From the NCBI RefSeq assembly GCF_001028135.1, contig NZ_LDNM01000012.1, positions 37,068 to 101,067 of the forward strand: a stretch of DNA of 64,000 bases. Direction: 5' to 3'. The position numbers were made by a program, and so were the translations under genes. Every line of letters begins with the position of its first letter. Position 1 is the stretch's first letter. The notes under the pieces are model-generated. The model saw only the letters and a program-made list of their open reading frames with translations. It had not been told where the DNA came from and did not search any database. This stretch comes from Xenorhabdus griffiniae (GTDB lineage: Bacteria > Pseudomonadota > Gammaproteobacteria > Enterobacterales > Enterobacteriaceae). Of this stretch, positions 21,101 through 32,000 are shown piece after piece.

Positions 21101-24100
21101 GCATCCGGTGTGCGTGCTGCCTGTTGTTCAAACAGTTGGTGGATTAGGGTGTCTTGCGGATAGGTGACTACGTTATCGTTAAAGGTTTCCAGTAACTGAG
21201 TGCGCTCAGTTAGTGACAGGATGTCGATTGACTCAATGGCTTGTTCAGGCGCATATTGCAACGCGGCTACAATCCCTTCTAACGCTGTCTTCATATAGGC
21301 ATTAATGCGCACCGGATTAATTTGCGGGCTGCATTGTGCGGTGAGTGCAAATCCGTCATCAAAATCGTCCACATCCAGTGATAAGGGGTAGTTACTGCGC
21401 TCTTCACCCTCGATCTCGTCAATACCTTCCCAGGCCATTGCAGCCACTTGTTCATCTTCGCGTGGGCTATGACGAAAATTAAGCAGACTGTTAAACAGTG
21501 GCAATGGTGCCTGAATACCACTGCAACGTTGGGCAACCGCCAGAGGTGCCTGCTCATGTTCCAGTAGTGCGGTTAACTGCTGATAAGTTTCTTGTACTGC
21601 CTGCTTGACGGTACGTGCCTGTAACTTAACGCGAATAGGTAAGGTATTAATAAACATCCCCAGCACTTCGGCGGCACCCATCCCGCCCTGTAACCGTCCC
21701 AACAGAACAGTACCAAATACGACATCATTCCGACCACTGCATCGCGCCAGCACCTGTGCCCAGGCCACATGAAACAGTACGGCCGCACTCATCCCCAATT
21801 GACGGGCGCAATTACGGAGATTTTGGGCCAGCTGGCTATCCAGCGTGAGAACGTTTTCCACTATCTCATTGAGACCGCCACCTTGAACGTCAAGCAACCC
21901 GAACGGCAGAGTAGGTTCTTCCACATCACCCAATAATTCGCGGAAGTAGTTCTGATGAACCTCCAAAGGTACATTGCGGATCTGCGCGATAAAGTTTCGG
22001 TAAGGCAGTGGTGTAAGTAACTCTTCACTGTCCCCCAAAAGCAGGGTTTGTATTTCACTGAATATCATATCCAGTGATATGTGATCACACACTAAGTGGT
22101 GATACAACAAGGAGAGTAGCCATTGATCGGAGGCGGGATCTTTGGCTATATGAGCAGCTAACAGAGGTGCTTTAGTCATATCCATCCGTATTGCACGGGG
22201 ATCGGTGAGGCGGCGTAGCTGGGTTTCTGGGGCTTCCTCTGCCGATAGTGTGAGTTCAATCATTGGCAATGGTGCATGGCGATAGACGATTTGTACTGGT
22301 TTAAGAAGCGCTTTCCAGTAAACGGCGCTGCGCAGAATATCGTGCCGGTCAATTACCCGCTGCAACGCCTGCAAGAAACTCTCCAGCCGTGTCCGGCTGT
22401 CGAAAATCATCAAATGGTTGTCCAGATAGAGATCACCTTCCGTTTCCAGCAAATGGTGGAACAGAATACCTTCCTGCAAGGGTCCCAGTGGATAAATGTC
22501 CTGGACGTTGGAGATACCGCCTGTTACATGGGAAACAATCTGATCTATCTGGTCTTGGGTCAATGCCACCAGCGGCAGCATATCTGGCGTAATGACGGAA
22601 CTGTCTTCTCTAATCAGGTTAGGCGGTACGTCCTGTAGGGGGATAGCCTGAGTGTTATTGTGACGGATTAGGGCGCTCATGGCCGCCAGGGTAGGAGCAG
22701 AGAAGACCGCGTTGACATCCAAAGACAGGTCGTGAAGACGAAGTTGCTCTATCAAATTGACCACGAGCAGGGAATGCCCGCCCAGCTCAAAGAAATTGTC
22801 TTGTCGCCCAACGTGTTCCACATGCAACAGGGATTGCCAGATTGCGGCCAGTGTTTGTTCAGCTTCGCCTTGTGGCACTTCATATTCACGGCTGACAATA
22901 GCGCTCCGATCTGGCACCGGCAGGGCGTTGCGATCCAGTTTGCCGTTGGCGGACAGCGGGAAGGTATCCAGCATCACAAAGGCAGCGGGCAGCATATGCT
23001 CCATCAATCGGGTGCTTAGTTGCTTGCGTAATTCAGCCGGACTGAGTGTCATACCGGTTTCCGGGATCACATAGGCGATTAAACGCTTATACCCCGTTTC
23101 TTCTTCACGGGCGATCACCACGGCATCGCGGACGCCGTCGCAAGCCACCAGTTGGGTTTCAATTTCCCCCGGTTCAATGCGGAAGCCCCGGATCTTGACC
23201 TGAAAATCATTGCGCCCCAGATATTCAATCGCGCCATCGGGTAGCCAGCGGCCCAGATCGCCGGTTTTATACATACGGGCATCGGGCTGTGTGCTAAACG
23301 GATCCGCCACAAATTTCTCTGTGGTTAAATCCGGGCGATTGAGATAACCCCGCGCCACCCCTGTGCCACCGATATGGATCTCACCACTGACGCCAATAGG
23401 CACCGGTTGCCCTTGGGTATCCAGAATATAAATACGGCTATTGGGCAGCGGATAACCAATCGGGATAACACCGTTGAGATGCAGTGGACTTTGGTGATCC
23501 AATTTCAGGGTGGTGGCAATTACCGTGGTTTCGGTAGGACCATAAGAGTTAATCCAGCGGCAGGATTGGGTCTCCTGATGAGACAGCCAGTTGATTAAAT
23601 GGCGGTGCTCCGCTTTTTCACCGCCCACAATAACGGTATGCAGAGATGGGCTGAAACCGCTGCGACCTGCCATCATCTCCTGTACCCACAGGTGCCAGAA
23701 GGCCGTCGGCATATCCATAATGGTGATTTGCTGTTCACGCAGGAAGGTGACAAAAGTCATATCCGGTATCCGGATATGGGCAGGACGCAGAACCAGAGTG
23801 GCACCGGATGCGAGGGTGGGGAAAATATCGGATACCGAAGTATCAAAGGCGATGGTCGCAAATTGCAGGATACGATCCCCCGACTGGGGTTCGCTGGTCT
23901 GGTGCTGGGCATGGATAAAGTTTACCACATTGCGGTGCTCCAGCATCACGCCTTTGGGCTGTCCGGTGGAGCCGGAGGTATAGATGATGTAGGCCAGATG
24001 GTGCGGTTGAAGTTCCATCGAATTGGGGTCAGGATTATGAACCGGCTGGTTTGCCACGTGATTTCGGTGGGTTTCATCATCCAGCAACCAGACGGGGATG

Positions 24101-25998
24101 TCTGATACTGGCAACAGTCCCTGCAAATGTTGTTGGGTCAGCAATAACACCGGCTGGCTATCCGACAGTTGATAAGCCAGGCGTTCGGCGGGGTATTCCG
24201 GGTCGAGCGGCACATAGCCGGCCCCCGCTTTAAGGATAGCGTACAGGCCGATAATCAAATCCAGACTGCGGTCAACACAGATAGCGATGCGATCATCAGG
24301 GCGCACGCCAGAAGCGATCAGCTGGTGAGCCAGTTGGTTAGCGTGTCGGTTTAACCCTGCATAACTCAGTTCACTCTCGCCAAACACTAACGCGGTGGCG
24401 TCAGGGGTTTGTTCCACCTGTTGTTCAAACAGTTGGTGGATCAATAACGTTTGTGGATATGGGAAGGCCGTATCATTGAAATCATCTAACACTTGAGTGC
24501 GTTGGTATGGTTGCAATAGGGGTAAACTTTCCACTGGTTGCGAATCATCTTTAACCATCGCGGTCAGCAGGGTTTGCAGGTAACTGGCGATGCGTTCAAC
24601 GCTGGCAGGGTCAAACAGATCACTGGAATATTCCAGGCCACCCACTAAGCCCTTTTCGGTATCATTTATCGAGAGAGACAGATCGAAATGCGCACTGCTT
24701 TCGGTTAGATTGATTTCACTAATGGTGATATCCGGCAAGGTGATATTCTGCTGTCCAGGGGTATTATCCACTGACATCATCACCTGAAAAATCGGGCTAT
24801 GACTGAGGCTGCGTGGTGGTTTTAGTATTTCTACCAACTGTTCGAATGGCAGATCTTGATGGGCGTAGGCATTCAGTGCATGAGCCTTAACCCTGGCGAG
24901 CAGAGCGCTGACTGTTGGATTGTCATTTATTTGAATGCGCAGAGCCAGCGTGTTAACAAAAAAGCCAATCAGCGGCTCTAATTCGCTATATTGCCGGTTA
25001 GCGACCGGGGTGCCAATCACCAGATCTTTCTGCCCGCTCAGACGGGAAAGCAAAGTTGCCCATCCCGCCATCAGGGTCATGAATAATGTTGTGCCGTGGC
25101 GCTGGCTAAGGTTTCTTAATCCGGCACTTAATTCCGGTGACAGAGTAATATCAACATACCCTCCGGCATAACTCTGTTGCTCTGGGCGTGGCCCGTCTGT
25201 CGGTAGTTCCAAAAGTGCAGGCGCACCCTGTAACGCATCGCGCCAGAAATTCACCTGTTTTTCCAATATTTCTCCCTGTAGCCACTCTCTTTGCCACAGG
25301 GCATAGTCAGCATATTGGAGTGTCAACGCGGGCAGGGGATCATCCCGCCCTTCGCTGAATGCATGATAAAGCGTGGAAAGTTCGTGCATCAGGATGTTAA
25401 GGGACCAACCATCGGAAATAATATGATGCTGGGTTAATAGCAGGATATGTTCATTTTCAGCCCGCCGCAGCAAGCGCCCTCTGATGAGGGGGCCTTGTGC
25501 AAAGTCAAATGGCTGGCTGGTTTCACGCTGGATTATCTCTTCGATGGTAGTTTGTTGCTCTTGCGCAGGCAGATGGCTGAGATCTTCCACGGCCAAAGAG
25601 AAGCCGCTCTCTGGTTTACCGATAATTTGCAGGGTCTGGCCTTCAGCCATCTTGATACCCTTGGCTCTCCTGATCGTTGTACGCAGAATTTCATGCCGAG
25701 CAACAATTCGGTCTAATGCTGCTTGCAGGGCCTCTAAATTCAGAAACCCTTGCAGACGCAGACCCCCCGGCATGTGATATGCCGTTTGGGCGGCGGGATC
25801 TAACTGCGCCAGAAGCCATAAGCGTTGCTGTGCCCAGGAGAGGGGAAGCGCTTGCTGATCCGCGTTTCTCGGGATAATGTGCCTTTTTTCTCCGATCTGC
25901 TTTTTTTCCCCAATCTGGTTGTTTTCAATGCGTTCTTTAATTTTTTTCTGGAGTACCGCTTGTCTTAATTCAAGCAGGCTTAGTTCTTTGTGACTCAT
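15196..25998 (-). CDS. paxC: Nonribosomal peptide synthetase PaxC, three modules plus TE
   Basis: Final synthetase of the lysine-rich PAX-type lipopeptide, 3600 aa. Order: C (HHIISDGWS)-A-T (Ser near residue 1073), dual E/C-A-T (near 2169), dual E/C-A-T (near 3271), then a type I thioesterase with GHSFGGW (near 3410). All three A domains give the binding-pocket code D-T-S-D-I-G-S-V-I-K, read by alignment to GrsA. This is a lysine-compatible pattern. Both internal C domains begin with an extended HHL-x4-GD motif (HHLLETEGD, HHLLAETGD), the mark of dual epimerisation/condensation domains, predicting D-Lys at positions 5 and 6. The TE should release the peptide, probably by cyclisation. It follows paxB after 4 bases. 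Adjacent modules are highly similar at DNA level. Confidence 0.93.
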   Translation of the reverse strand: MSHKELSLLELRQAVLQKKIKERIENNQIGEKKQIGEKRHIIPRNADQQALPLSWAQQRLWLLAQLDPAAQTAYHMPGGLRLQGFLNLEALQAALDRIVARHEILRTTIRRAKGIKMAEGQTLQIIGKPESGFSLAVEDLSHLPAQEQQTTIEEIIQRETSQPFDFAQGPLIRGRLLRRAENEHILLLTQHHIISDGWSLNILMHELSTLYHAFSEGRDDPLPALTLQYADYALWQREWLQGEILEKQVNFWRDALQGAPALLELPTDGPRPEQQSYAGGYVDITLSPELSAGLRNLSQRHGTTLFMTLMAGWATLLSRLSGQKDLVIGTPVANRQYSELEPLIGFFVNTLALRIQINDNPTVSALLARVKAHALNAYAHQDLPFEQLVEILKPPRSLSHSPIFQVMMSVDNTPGQQNITLPDITISEINLTESSAHFDLSLSINDTEKGLVGGLEYSSDLFDPASVERIASYLQTLLTAMVKDDSQPVESLPLLQPYQRTQVLDDFNDTAFPYPQTLLIHQLFEQQVEQTPDATALVFGESELSYAGLNRHANQLAHQLIASGVRPDDRIAICVDRSLDLIIGLYAILKAGAGYVPLDPEYPAERLAYQLSDSQPVLLLTQQHLQGLLPVSDIPVWLLDDETHRNHVANQPVHNPDPNSMELQPHHLAYIIYTSGSTGQPKGVMLEHRNVVNFIHAQHQTSEPQSGDRILQFATIAFDTSVSDIFPTLASGATLVLRPAHIRIPDMTFVTFLREQQITIMDMPTAFWHLWVQEMMAGRSGFSPSLHTVIVGGEKAEHRHLINWLSHQETQSCRWINSYGPTETTVIATTLKLDHQSPLHLNGVIPIGYPLPNSRIYILDTQGQPVPIGVSGEIHIGGTGVARGYLNRPDLTTEKFVADPFSTQPDARMYKTGDLGRWLPDGAIEYLGRNDFQVKIRGFRIEPGEIETQLVACDGVRDAVVIAREEETGYKRLIAYVIPETGMTLSPAELRKQLSTRLMEHMLPAAFVMLDTFPLSANGKLDRNALPVPDRSAIVSREYEVPQGEAEQTLAAIWQSLLHVEHVGRQDNFFELGGHSLLVVNLIEQLRLHDLSLDVNAVFSAPTLAAMSALIRHNNTQAIPLQDVPPNLIREDSSVITPDMLPLVALTQDQIDQIVSHVTGGISNVQDIYPLGPLQEGILFHHLLETEGDLYLDNHLMIFDSRTRLESFLQALQRVIDRHDILRSAVYWKALLKPVQIVYRHAPLPMIELTLSAEEAPETQLRRLTDPRAIRMDMTKAPLLAAHIAKDPASDQWLLSLLYHHLVCDHISLDMIFSEIQTLLLGDSEELLTPLPYRNFIAQIRNVPLEVHQNYFRELLGDVEEPTLPFGLLDVQGGGLNEIVENVLTLDSQLAQNLRNCARQLGMSAAVLFHVAWAQVLARCSGRNDVVFGTVLLGRLQGGMGAAEVLGMFINTLPIRVKLQARTVKQAVQETYQQLTALLEHEQAPLAVAQRCSGIQAPLPLFNSLLNFRHSPREDEQVAAMAWEGIDEIEGEERSNYPLSLDVDDFDDGFALTAQCSPQINPVRINAYMKTALEGIVAALQYAPEQAIESIDILSLTERTQLLETFNDNVVTYPQDTLIHQLFEQQAARTPDAIALVFDENELSYAALNRHANQLAHQLIASGVRPDDRVAICVDRSLDLIIGLYAILKAGAGYVPLDPEYPVERLAYQLSDSQPVLLLTQQHLQGLLPVSDIPVWLLDDEAHRDHVAKQPVHNPDVQLQPHHLAYIIYTSGSTGQPKGVMLEHRNVVSFIHAQHQTSEPQAGDRILQFATIAFDTSVSDIFPTLASGATLVLRPPHIRVPDMTFVTFLREQQITIMDMPTAFWHLWVQEMMAGRSGFSPSLHTLIVGGEKAEYRHLISWLSHPETQSCRWINSYGPTETTVIATTLTLTDNGQDSPELTDVIPIGYPLPNSRIYILDPHDRPVPIGVSGEIHIGGAGVARGYLNRPDLTAEKFVADPFSTQPDARMYKTGDLGRWLPDGAIEYLGRNDFQVKIRGFRIEPREIETQLVACEGVRDAVVIAREEATGDKRLIAYVIPKTGITLKPADLREQLRTRLMEYMLPAAFVMLDAFPLSANGKLDRNALPAPDRHAIVSREYEAPQGETEQKLAAVWQSILELEQVGRHDNFFELGGHSLLVVSLIEQLRQQGLSLAVSAVFAAPTLAAMSARLHQKSEQDAQAIAIPPNLIREDSQRITPAMLPLVTLTQPQIDQIVDRVPGGVANIQDIYPLGPLQEGILFHHLLAETGDTYLENILMHFDSRTRLESFLQALQRVIDRHDIQRSAFHWQELPLPVQVVCRHAPLPITELTLSAGESAESQLRRLTDPDSIRLDITQAPLLAAYIAQEPDTDQWWLSLLHHHLVCDHLSLEIIFSEVQALILGEEASLPAPLPYRNFIAQTRQVPIEVHQAYFQQLLGDVEAPTLPFGLLDVQGNSRDKHAKIVEDIVTLDDELAQQLRDCTRQLGISPAVLFHVAWAQVLAQCCGREDVVFGTVLLGRLQGGIGAPQVLGMFINTLPVRIQLQARTVKQAVQETYQRLSELLDHEQTPLAIAQRCSGVPASLPLFNSLLNFRHSPRNEEQSGSPAWDGIQELDSEERSNYPLSLDVDDFDDGFALTTQCSQQINPVRINAYMKTALDGIVAALQYAPEQPIHAIDILPLAERTQLLETFNDTVVTYPQDALIHQLFEQQAARTPDALALVFGESELSYAELNRHANQLAHQLIASGVRPDDRIAICVDRSLDLIIGLYAILKAGAGYVPLDPEYPAERLAYQLSDSQPVLLLTQQHLQGLLPISDMPVWLLDDESHRNHVANQPVHNPDVQLQPHHLAYIIYTSGSTGQPKGVMLEHRNVVNFIHAQHQTSEPQLGDRILQFATIAFDTSVSDIFPTLAAGATLVLRPAHIRVPDAEFVDLLNEQKITIMDMPTAFWHHWVQEMMAGHSGFGQYLHTVIVGGEKAELRHLLSWQSIPETQSCRWINSYGPTETTVIATTLTLTDNGQDSPEMTDVIPIGYPLPNSRIYILDPHGRPVPIGVSGEIHIGGAGVARGYLNRPDLTAEKFVADPFSEQPDARMYKTGDLGRWLPDGAIEYLGRNDFQVKIRGFRIEPGEIETRLAQCQGVQEAIVLVREITHDDKRLIAYVQPESGANLVPGELRQQLAQQLAEFMLPSAFVILDAFPLTANGKIDRQAFPAPDQSAIVARNYEAPQGEVEITLAQIWQDLLGLERVSRHDHFFELGGHSLLILKASALAIEKLGLQQNMMASLMSFTTIKEQARAIEDHDNIHVGSMVSLSRNIKATPLFFAPGAGGHVLYLRELATALEGAYSVWGMQSPELDGRSDPPSYLEVNGLEAMASVMIDFLKKVQPNGPYYLAGHSFGGWLAFEMARQLVQQGESIGLLALVDSESPPEGLTQRRESEWSNSRWLAEFGNVLAALAGAEENFTEEQFQFMTEEEQFDNLRLRLIEEELLPPQLESKEIAAYLHVFKTQSLATYQPQERYSGRLHLFLASDNQEYEEQHISAESIIDGWKTRVTGEVISETLSGDHITIMRQPFVQGLASAIAELQI

Positions 25999-26002
25999 TT
26001 AA

Positions 26003-29000
26003 TTAATTATCTCCATTTAGCAGGGCACGCAGTTCATCTTCGGACAAGTTTTCTAATTCTTTTTGCAGCAATTCGATATCTTCTTGTGCGAAAAAGGTTT
26101 CGATCTGTCTTGATGCGATAAGCCCGGCGAGTTCAGAAAGTTCTGGATGGGTAAATATGTCTTGAATGGACACTTCAAGATGGAAGGCATCACGTAATCT
26201 TGCCATTAACTGAATGATTGATAGGGAATTTCCACCCAGATCAAAGAAGCTGTCATGGCGTCCTATTTGTTCTAACCCCAATAAAGTCTGTAGGATAGCG
26301 GCAATTTGCTGTTCGATTTCACCCTGGGGTGCTTCGTATTCACGGCTGGCGATGGCTGAACGATCTGGCGCTGGCAGGGCTTTGCGATCTAATTTGCCGC
26401 TTCCGGTTAGCGGGAAGGCTTCCAGCACAATAAATGCGCCAGGCACCATATAACTCGCCAGACGGTGATTCAGTTGTTCACGCAGCCTATTGGCATCTGG
26501 TGTGAAACCGGATTGTGGAATGACATAGGCCACCAGACGTTTGTCGCCGGTTTCTTCTTCACGGGCGATGACCACGGCATCCCTGACGCCTTCACAGCTA
26601 GCCAGCTGTGCTTCAATTTCCCCCAGTTCAATGCGAAAGCCGCGTATCTTGATTTGAAAATCGTTGCGTCCCAGATATTCAATCATGCCGTTTGGCAACC
26701 AGCGTCCTAAGTCACCGGTTTTGTACATGCGCGCATTTGGCTGTGCGCTGAATGGATCGGCAACAAATTTCTCCGCAGTCATCTCCGGTTTATTCAGATA
26801 ACCCCGTGCGACACCTGAACCAGCGATGTGAATTTCACCACTGACACCAATAGGCACCGGTTGACCGAGGGTATCCAAAATATAGATACGGGTATTGGGC
26901 AATGGGCGACCAATCGGAATATTGTCATTAATATATGGAACTTGCGGGTTATCTCTCGTCAATTTATCTACGGTCAATGTTGTGGCAATAACGGTAGATT
27001 CAGTCGGGCCATAGGAGTTAATCCAGCGGCAGGATTGCGTTTCCGGGTGAGACAGCCAGTTGATTAAATGGCGATGCTCTGCTTTCTCACCGCCGACAAT
27101 AAGGGTGTGCAGATAGGGGCTGAAACCACTGCGCCCCGCCATCATCTCCTGTACCCAGTGGTGCCAGAAAGCCGTGGGCATATCCATGATGGTGATCTTC
27201 TGCTCGCGCAGGAAAGCGACAAATGTCGCATCTGGTACTCTGATATGAGGTGGACGCAGAACCAGAGTGGCACCGGATGCCAGCGTCGGGAAAATATCCG
27301 ATACCGAGGTATCAAATGCGATGGTGGCAAATTGCAGGATGCGATCACCCGATTTAGGTTCGCTGGTCTTATGTTGCGCATGAATAAAGTTCACCACATT
27401 GCGGTGCTCCAGCATCACGCCTTTGGGCTGTCCGGTGGAGCCGGAGGTATAGATGATATAGGCCAGATGATGGGGTTGAAGCCCCATTCGGCGGATATCA
27501 GGGTTATGAATCGGTTGTTGTGCCACCGCGTTACGGTGGTCATCATCATCCAGCAACAGGGTGGGAATATCCTGCGCCGGCAAATGTGCCTGTAAATGGC
27601 GCTGAGTCAACAACCAGACTGGTTGACTGTCTGATAATTGATAAGCCAGCCGTTCTGCGGGGTATTCTGGATCGAGCGGAATATAACCAGCACCCGCTTT
27701 CAGGATACCGTACATACCGATAATCATATCCAGACTACGATCGACACAGAGAGCAATGCGATCATCGGGGCGTACACCGGATGCAATCAGATGATGAGCC
27801 AGTTGATTGGCATGGTAGTTCAGTTCGGCATAGCTCAATTGGCTTGCACCAAACACCAGTGCGGTGGCATCAGGTGTCCGTTCCACTTGCTGTTCAAACA
27901 GTGGGTGGATTAAAACCTCGGGCGGAAGATCGACGGCAGTATCGTTAAAGGTTTCCAATACCTGAATACGCTCTTCTGGCGGGAGGATATCGAGTGATTC
28001 AATTTTCTGCTCCGGTGCGTGTTGCAGGGCTGCAATAATGCCTCGCAAGGCGATATCCATATAGGCGTTGATATGCGCCGGATCAATCTGCTGATAGCAC
28101 TGTGCGGTCAGTGCAAATCCATCATCAAAATCATCGATATCCAGTGACAGTGGATAGTTACTGCGTTCTTCACCACTGAGTATCTGCACACCTTCCCATG
28201 CCAACGATGCAGATTGAGATTGATTACGTGGGCTATGGCGGAAGTTCAGCAGGCTGTTAAACAACGGTAATGGGGCCTGGATGCCACTGCAACGCTGGGC
28301 AACGGCCAATGATGCTTGTTCGTGATCGAGCAATTCACTGAGTTGTCGCTGGGTTTCCCGGACTGCCTGCTTAACGGTACGCTCCTGTAACCGAATACGG
28401 ACAGGCAGGGTATTGATAAACATACCCAATACTTCGGAAGCGCCGATTCCGCCCTGTAAGCGTCCCAGCAGGACCGTGCCAAACACCACATCGCTTCGCC
28501 CACTGCATCGGGCTAATACGTGTGCCCATGCGACATGGAACAGCACTGCGGCACTCATGCCGAGTTGCCGGGCGCAGTTACGCAGGTTGTGGGCGAGTTC
28601 GCTATCCAGTGTGAGGATATGCTCTACGATTTTATTGCGCTTTGTTTCTTTGGGGTCGTCAAGTAATCCAAAGGGCAGAGTTGGCTCTTCAACATCCCCA
28701 AGTTGCTCGCGGAAATAGGTTTGATGGACTTCCTGCGGCACGCTACGGGCTTGGGCGATAAAATTACGGTAAGGCAGGGGAACAGGCAGGGTGTCACTTT
28801 CTCCCAGGATCAGTGCGTTAATCTCATTAAAGATCATACCCAATGAAATGTGGTCGCACACTAAATGGTGATGTAATAAGGAGAGCAGCCACTGCCCAGA
28901 TTCAGGATCCCGGGCGGTATGTGCCGCCAGAAGTGGGGCTTTGGTGATTTCCATTCGCACCGTGCGTGGGTCAGTGAGATGACGTAATTGCGCTTCTGTT

Positions 29001-32000
29001 AACAACGCGTGTTCAATAATCGGCAGCGGTGCTCGACGATAAACAATCTGAACAGGTTCGGGCAATTCTTGCCAATGCACAGCACTGCGCAGGATATCGT
29101 GCCGATCAATGACTTGTTGCAGTACCTGTAAGAACGTATCTAGACGTGCCCGGCTGTCGAACGCCATAAGCTGATTATCCAGATAGATATCGCCTTCGGT
29201 TTCCAGCAAATGATGGAACAGGATACCCGCCTGTAATGGCCCAAGCGGATAGATATCCTGAATATTGGTGATACCGCCGGGAACGAGGTGGACAATCTCC
29301 TCGATCTGGTTTTGTGTCAATTCCACCAGAGGCAGCATGTCTGGGGTAAGAGTCCGGCTGTCTTCGCGGATCAGGTTTGGCGGAACAGCCCATTCGGTGC
29401 TACTACGCGTGCTATTTTGATTTAAACGAGCGCTCATGGCAGCCAGTGTTGGTGCCGAGAAGACGGTACTGACATCAAGGAATAGGTCATGCTGGCGTAA
29501 TTCTTCGATCAAATTAACGACTAACAAAGAATGTCCACCCAGCTCAAAGAAATTGTCATGGCGTCCCACTTGCTCAAGGCGTAGCAGGGATTGCCAAACT
29601 GCCGCCAGTATTTGCTCCGTTTCTCCTTGTGGCGCTTCATATTCACGGCTGACAATGGCAGAGTGGTCCGGTGCTGGCAGGGCTTTGCGATCCAGCTTGC
29701 CATTGGCGGTCAGCGGGAACGCATCCAGCATAACAAAGGCACTGGGGAGCATATGTTCCATTAAACTGGTACTCAATTGCTCACGCAGATAGGCTGGGTT
29801 GAGGAGAACGCCTGATTGTGGAATAAGATAAGCAATCAGGCGCTTATCCCCCTTTTCCTCTTCACGGGCAATCACCACGGCATCACTGACGCCTTCGCAA
29901 GCGGCCAGTTGTGCTTCAATTTCCCCCAGTTCAATGCGGAACCCGCGTAGCTTGACCTGAAAATCGTTGCGCCCCAGATATTCAATCGTGCCATTGGGCA
30001 ACCAGCGCCCCAGATCGCCGGTTTTATACATACGGGCATCTGTTTGTTCACTAAAGGGATCAGGAATAAATTTCTCTGTGGTTAAATCGGGTTGATTGAG
30101 ATAACCACGGGCAACGCCTGCGCCACCAAGATGAATTTCGCCACTCACCCCAATCGGCACCGGCTGACCCCGGGTATCCAGGATATAAACGCGGGTATTA
30201 GGCAGTGGATAACCAATCGGGATAACACTTTCGAAGTGCGGTGGATGTTGGTGATCCAGCTTTAATGTCGTGGCAATCACCGTTGCCTCAGTCGGGCCAT
30301 AGGAGTTAATCCAGCGGCAGGATTGGGTTTCCGGGTGAGACAGCCAGCTGATTAAATGACGGTACTCCGCTTTTTCACCGCCGACAATCAGGGTATGCAG
30401 ATAGGGGCTGAAACCACTGCGTCCGGCCATCATCTCCTGTACCCACAGGTGCCAGAAGGCCGTGGGCATATCCATAATGGTGATCTTCTGTTCGCGCAGG
30501 AAAGCGACGAAGGTTGCATCCGGTATGCGGATATGAGGCGGTCGCAGAACCAGTGTTGCACCGGCTGCCAGCGTCGGGAAAATATCCGATACCGAGGTAT
30601 CAAATGCGATGGTGGCAAATTGCAGGATGCGATCACCCGGTTTAGGTTCGCTGGTCTTATGTTGCGCATGGATAAAGTTCACTACATTGCGGTGCTCCAG
30701 CATCACCCCTTTAGGTTGTCCGGTGGAGCCGGAGGTATAGATGATATAAGCCAGATGATGGGGTTGCAGCCCCATTTGGCGGAGATCAGGATTATGGCTG
30801 GGTTGCTGTGCTACCACATTACGGTGGTCATCATCATCCAACAACAGGGTGGGAATGTCCTGCGCCGGCAAATGTGCCTGTAAATGGCGCTGAGTCAACA
30901 ACCAGACTGGCTTACTGTCTGATAATTGATAGGCCAGCCGTTCTGCGGGGTATTCTGGATCGAGCGGCACATAGCCGGCCCCCGCTTTCAGGATACCGTA
31001 CATACCGATAATCATATCCAGACTACGATCGACACAGAGAGCAATGCGATCATCGGGGCGTACACCAGATGCAATCAGATGATGAGCCAGCTGGTTAGCA
31101 TGACGATTTAATGTCTTGTAACTCAGTTGGCTATCGCCAAACACTAATGCAATCGCATCAGGTGTTTGTTCCGCTTGTTGCTCGAACAGTTGGTGGATCA
31201 ACCTGTCTTGCGGATAGACCAGATTGGTATTATTGAAATCCACCAATAATTGCCTGCGTTGTTGCGTTTGCAGCAACGGTAAATCGTGTATCCGCAGAGG
31301 ATCATCAGCAACCATCGCGGTTAATAGGGTTTGCAGATAGCTGGCGAGCCGTTCAATGCTGGCTCGATCAAACAGATCACTGGCATATTCCAACTCACCG
31401 ATTATCCCATTTTCGGTATCGTTCATGGAAAGTGACAGATCGAAATGGGTGCTTCTGTGGGTTAATGGCAGTTCATCCAGTTCTAAATTGGGTAATTCAA
31501 GAGATTGCTGGATCGGTGTGTTATCCAGCGCGAGCATGACCTGAAATATCGGGCTATAACTTAAGCTACGTGGCGGTTGCAGCGCTTCGACCAATTGCTC
31601 AAAGGGTAAGTCCTGATGTACATAGGCTGCCAGTGCATGGGCTTTGACTTGTGCCAATAATGCGCCAACGGTGGGGTTATCCTCCAGTTTCACCCTGAGT
31701 GCCAGCGTATTGGCAAAGAAACCGATCAACGGTTCTAATTCACGGTGCTGTCGGTTAGCGATCGGCGTTCCGATAACAACATCTTGTTGACCACTGATGC
31801 GGGCAAGCAATATTGACCATGCTGCCAGTAATGTCATGAATAATGTGGCACCATGGCGCTGGCTCAATGCCTTTAAGCCATCACTTAATGCAGGTGAAAG
31901 GGAGAATGCCACGTGATCACCACGGTAGCGCTGAACCGCAGGGCGTGGCCTGTCTGTCGGCAGTTCCAGTAACGCAGGGGCACCTTGCAGCGCTTCTCGC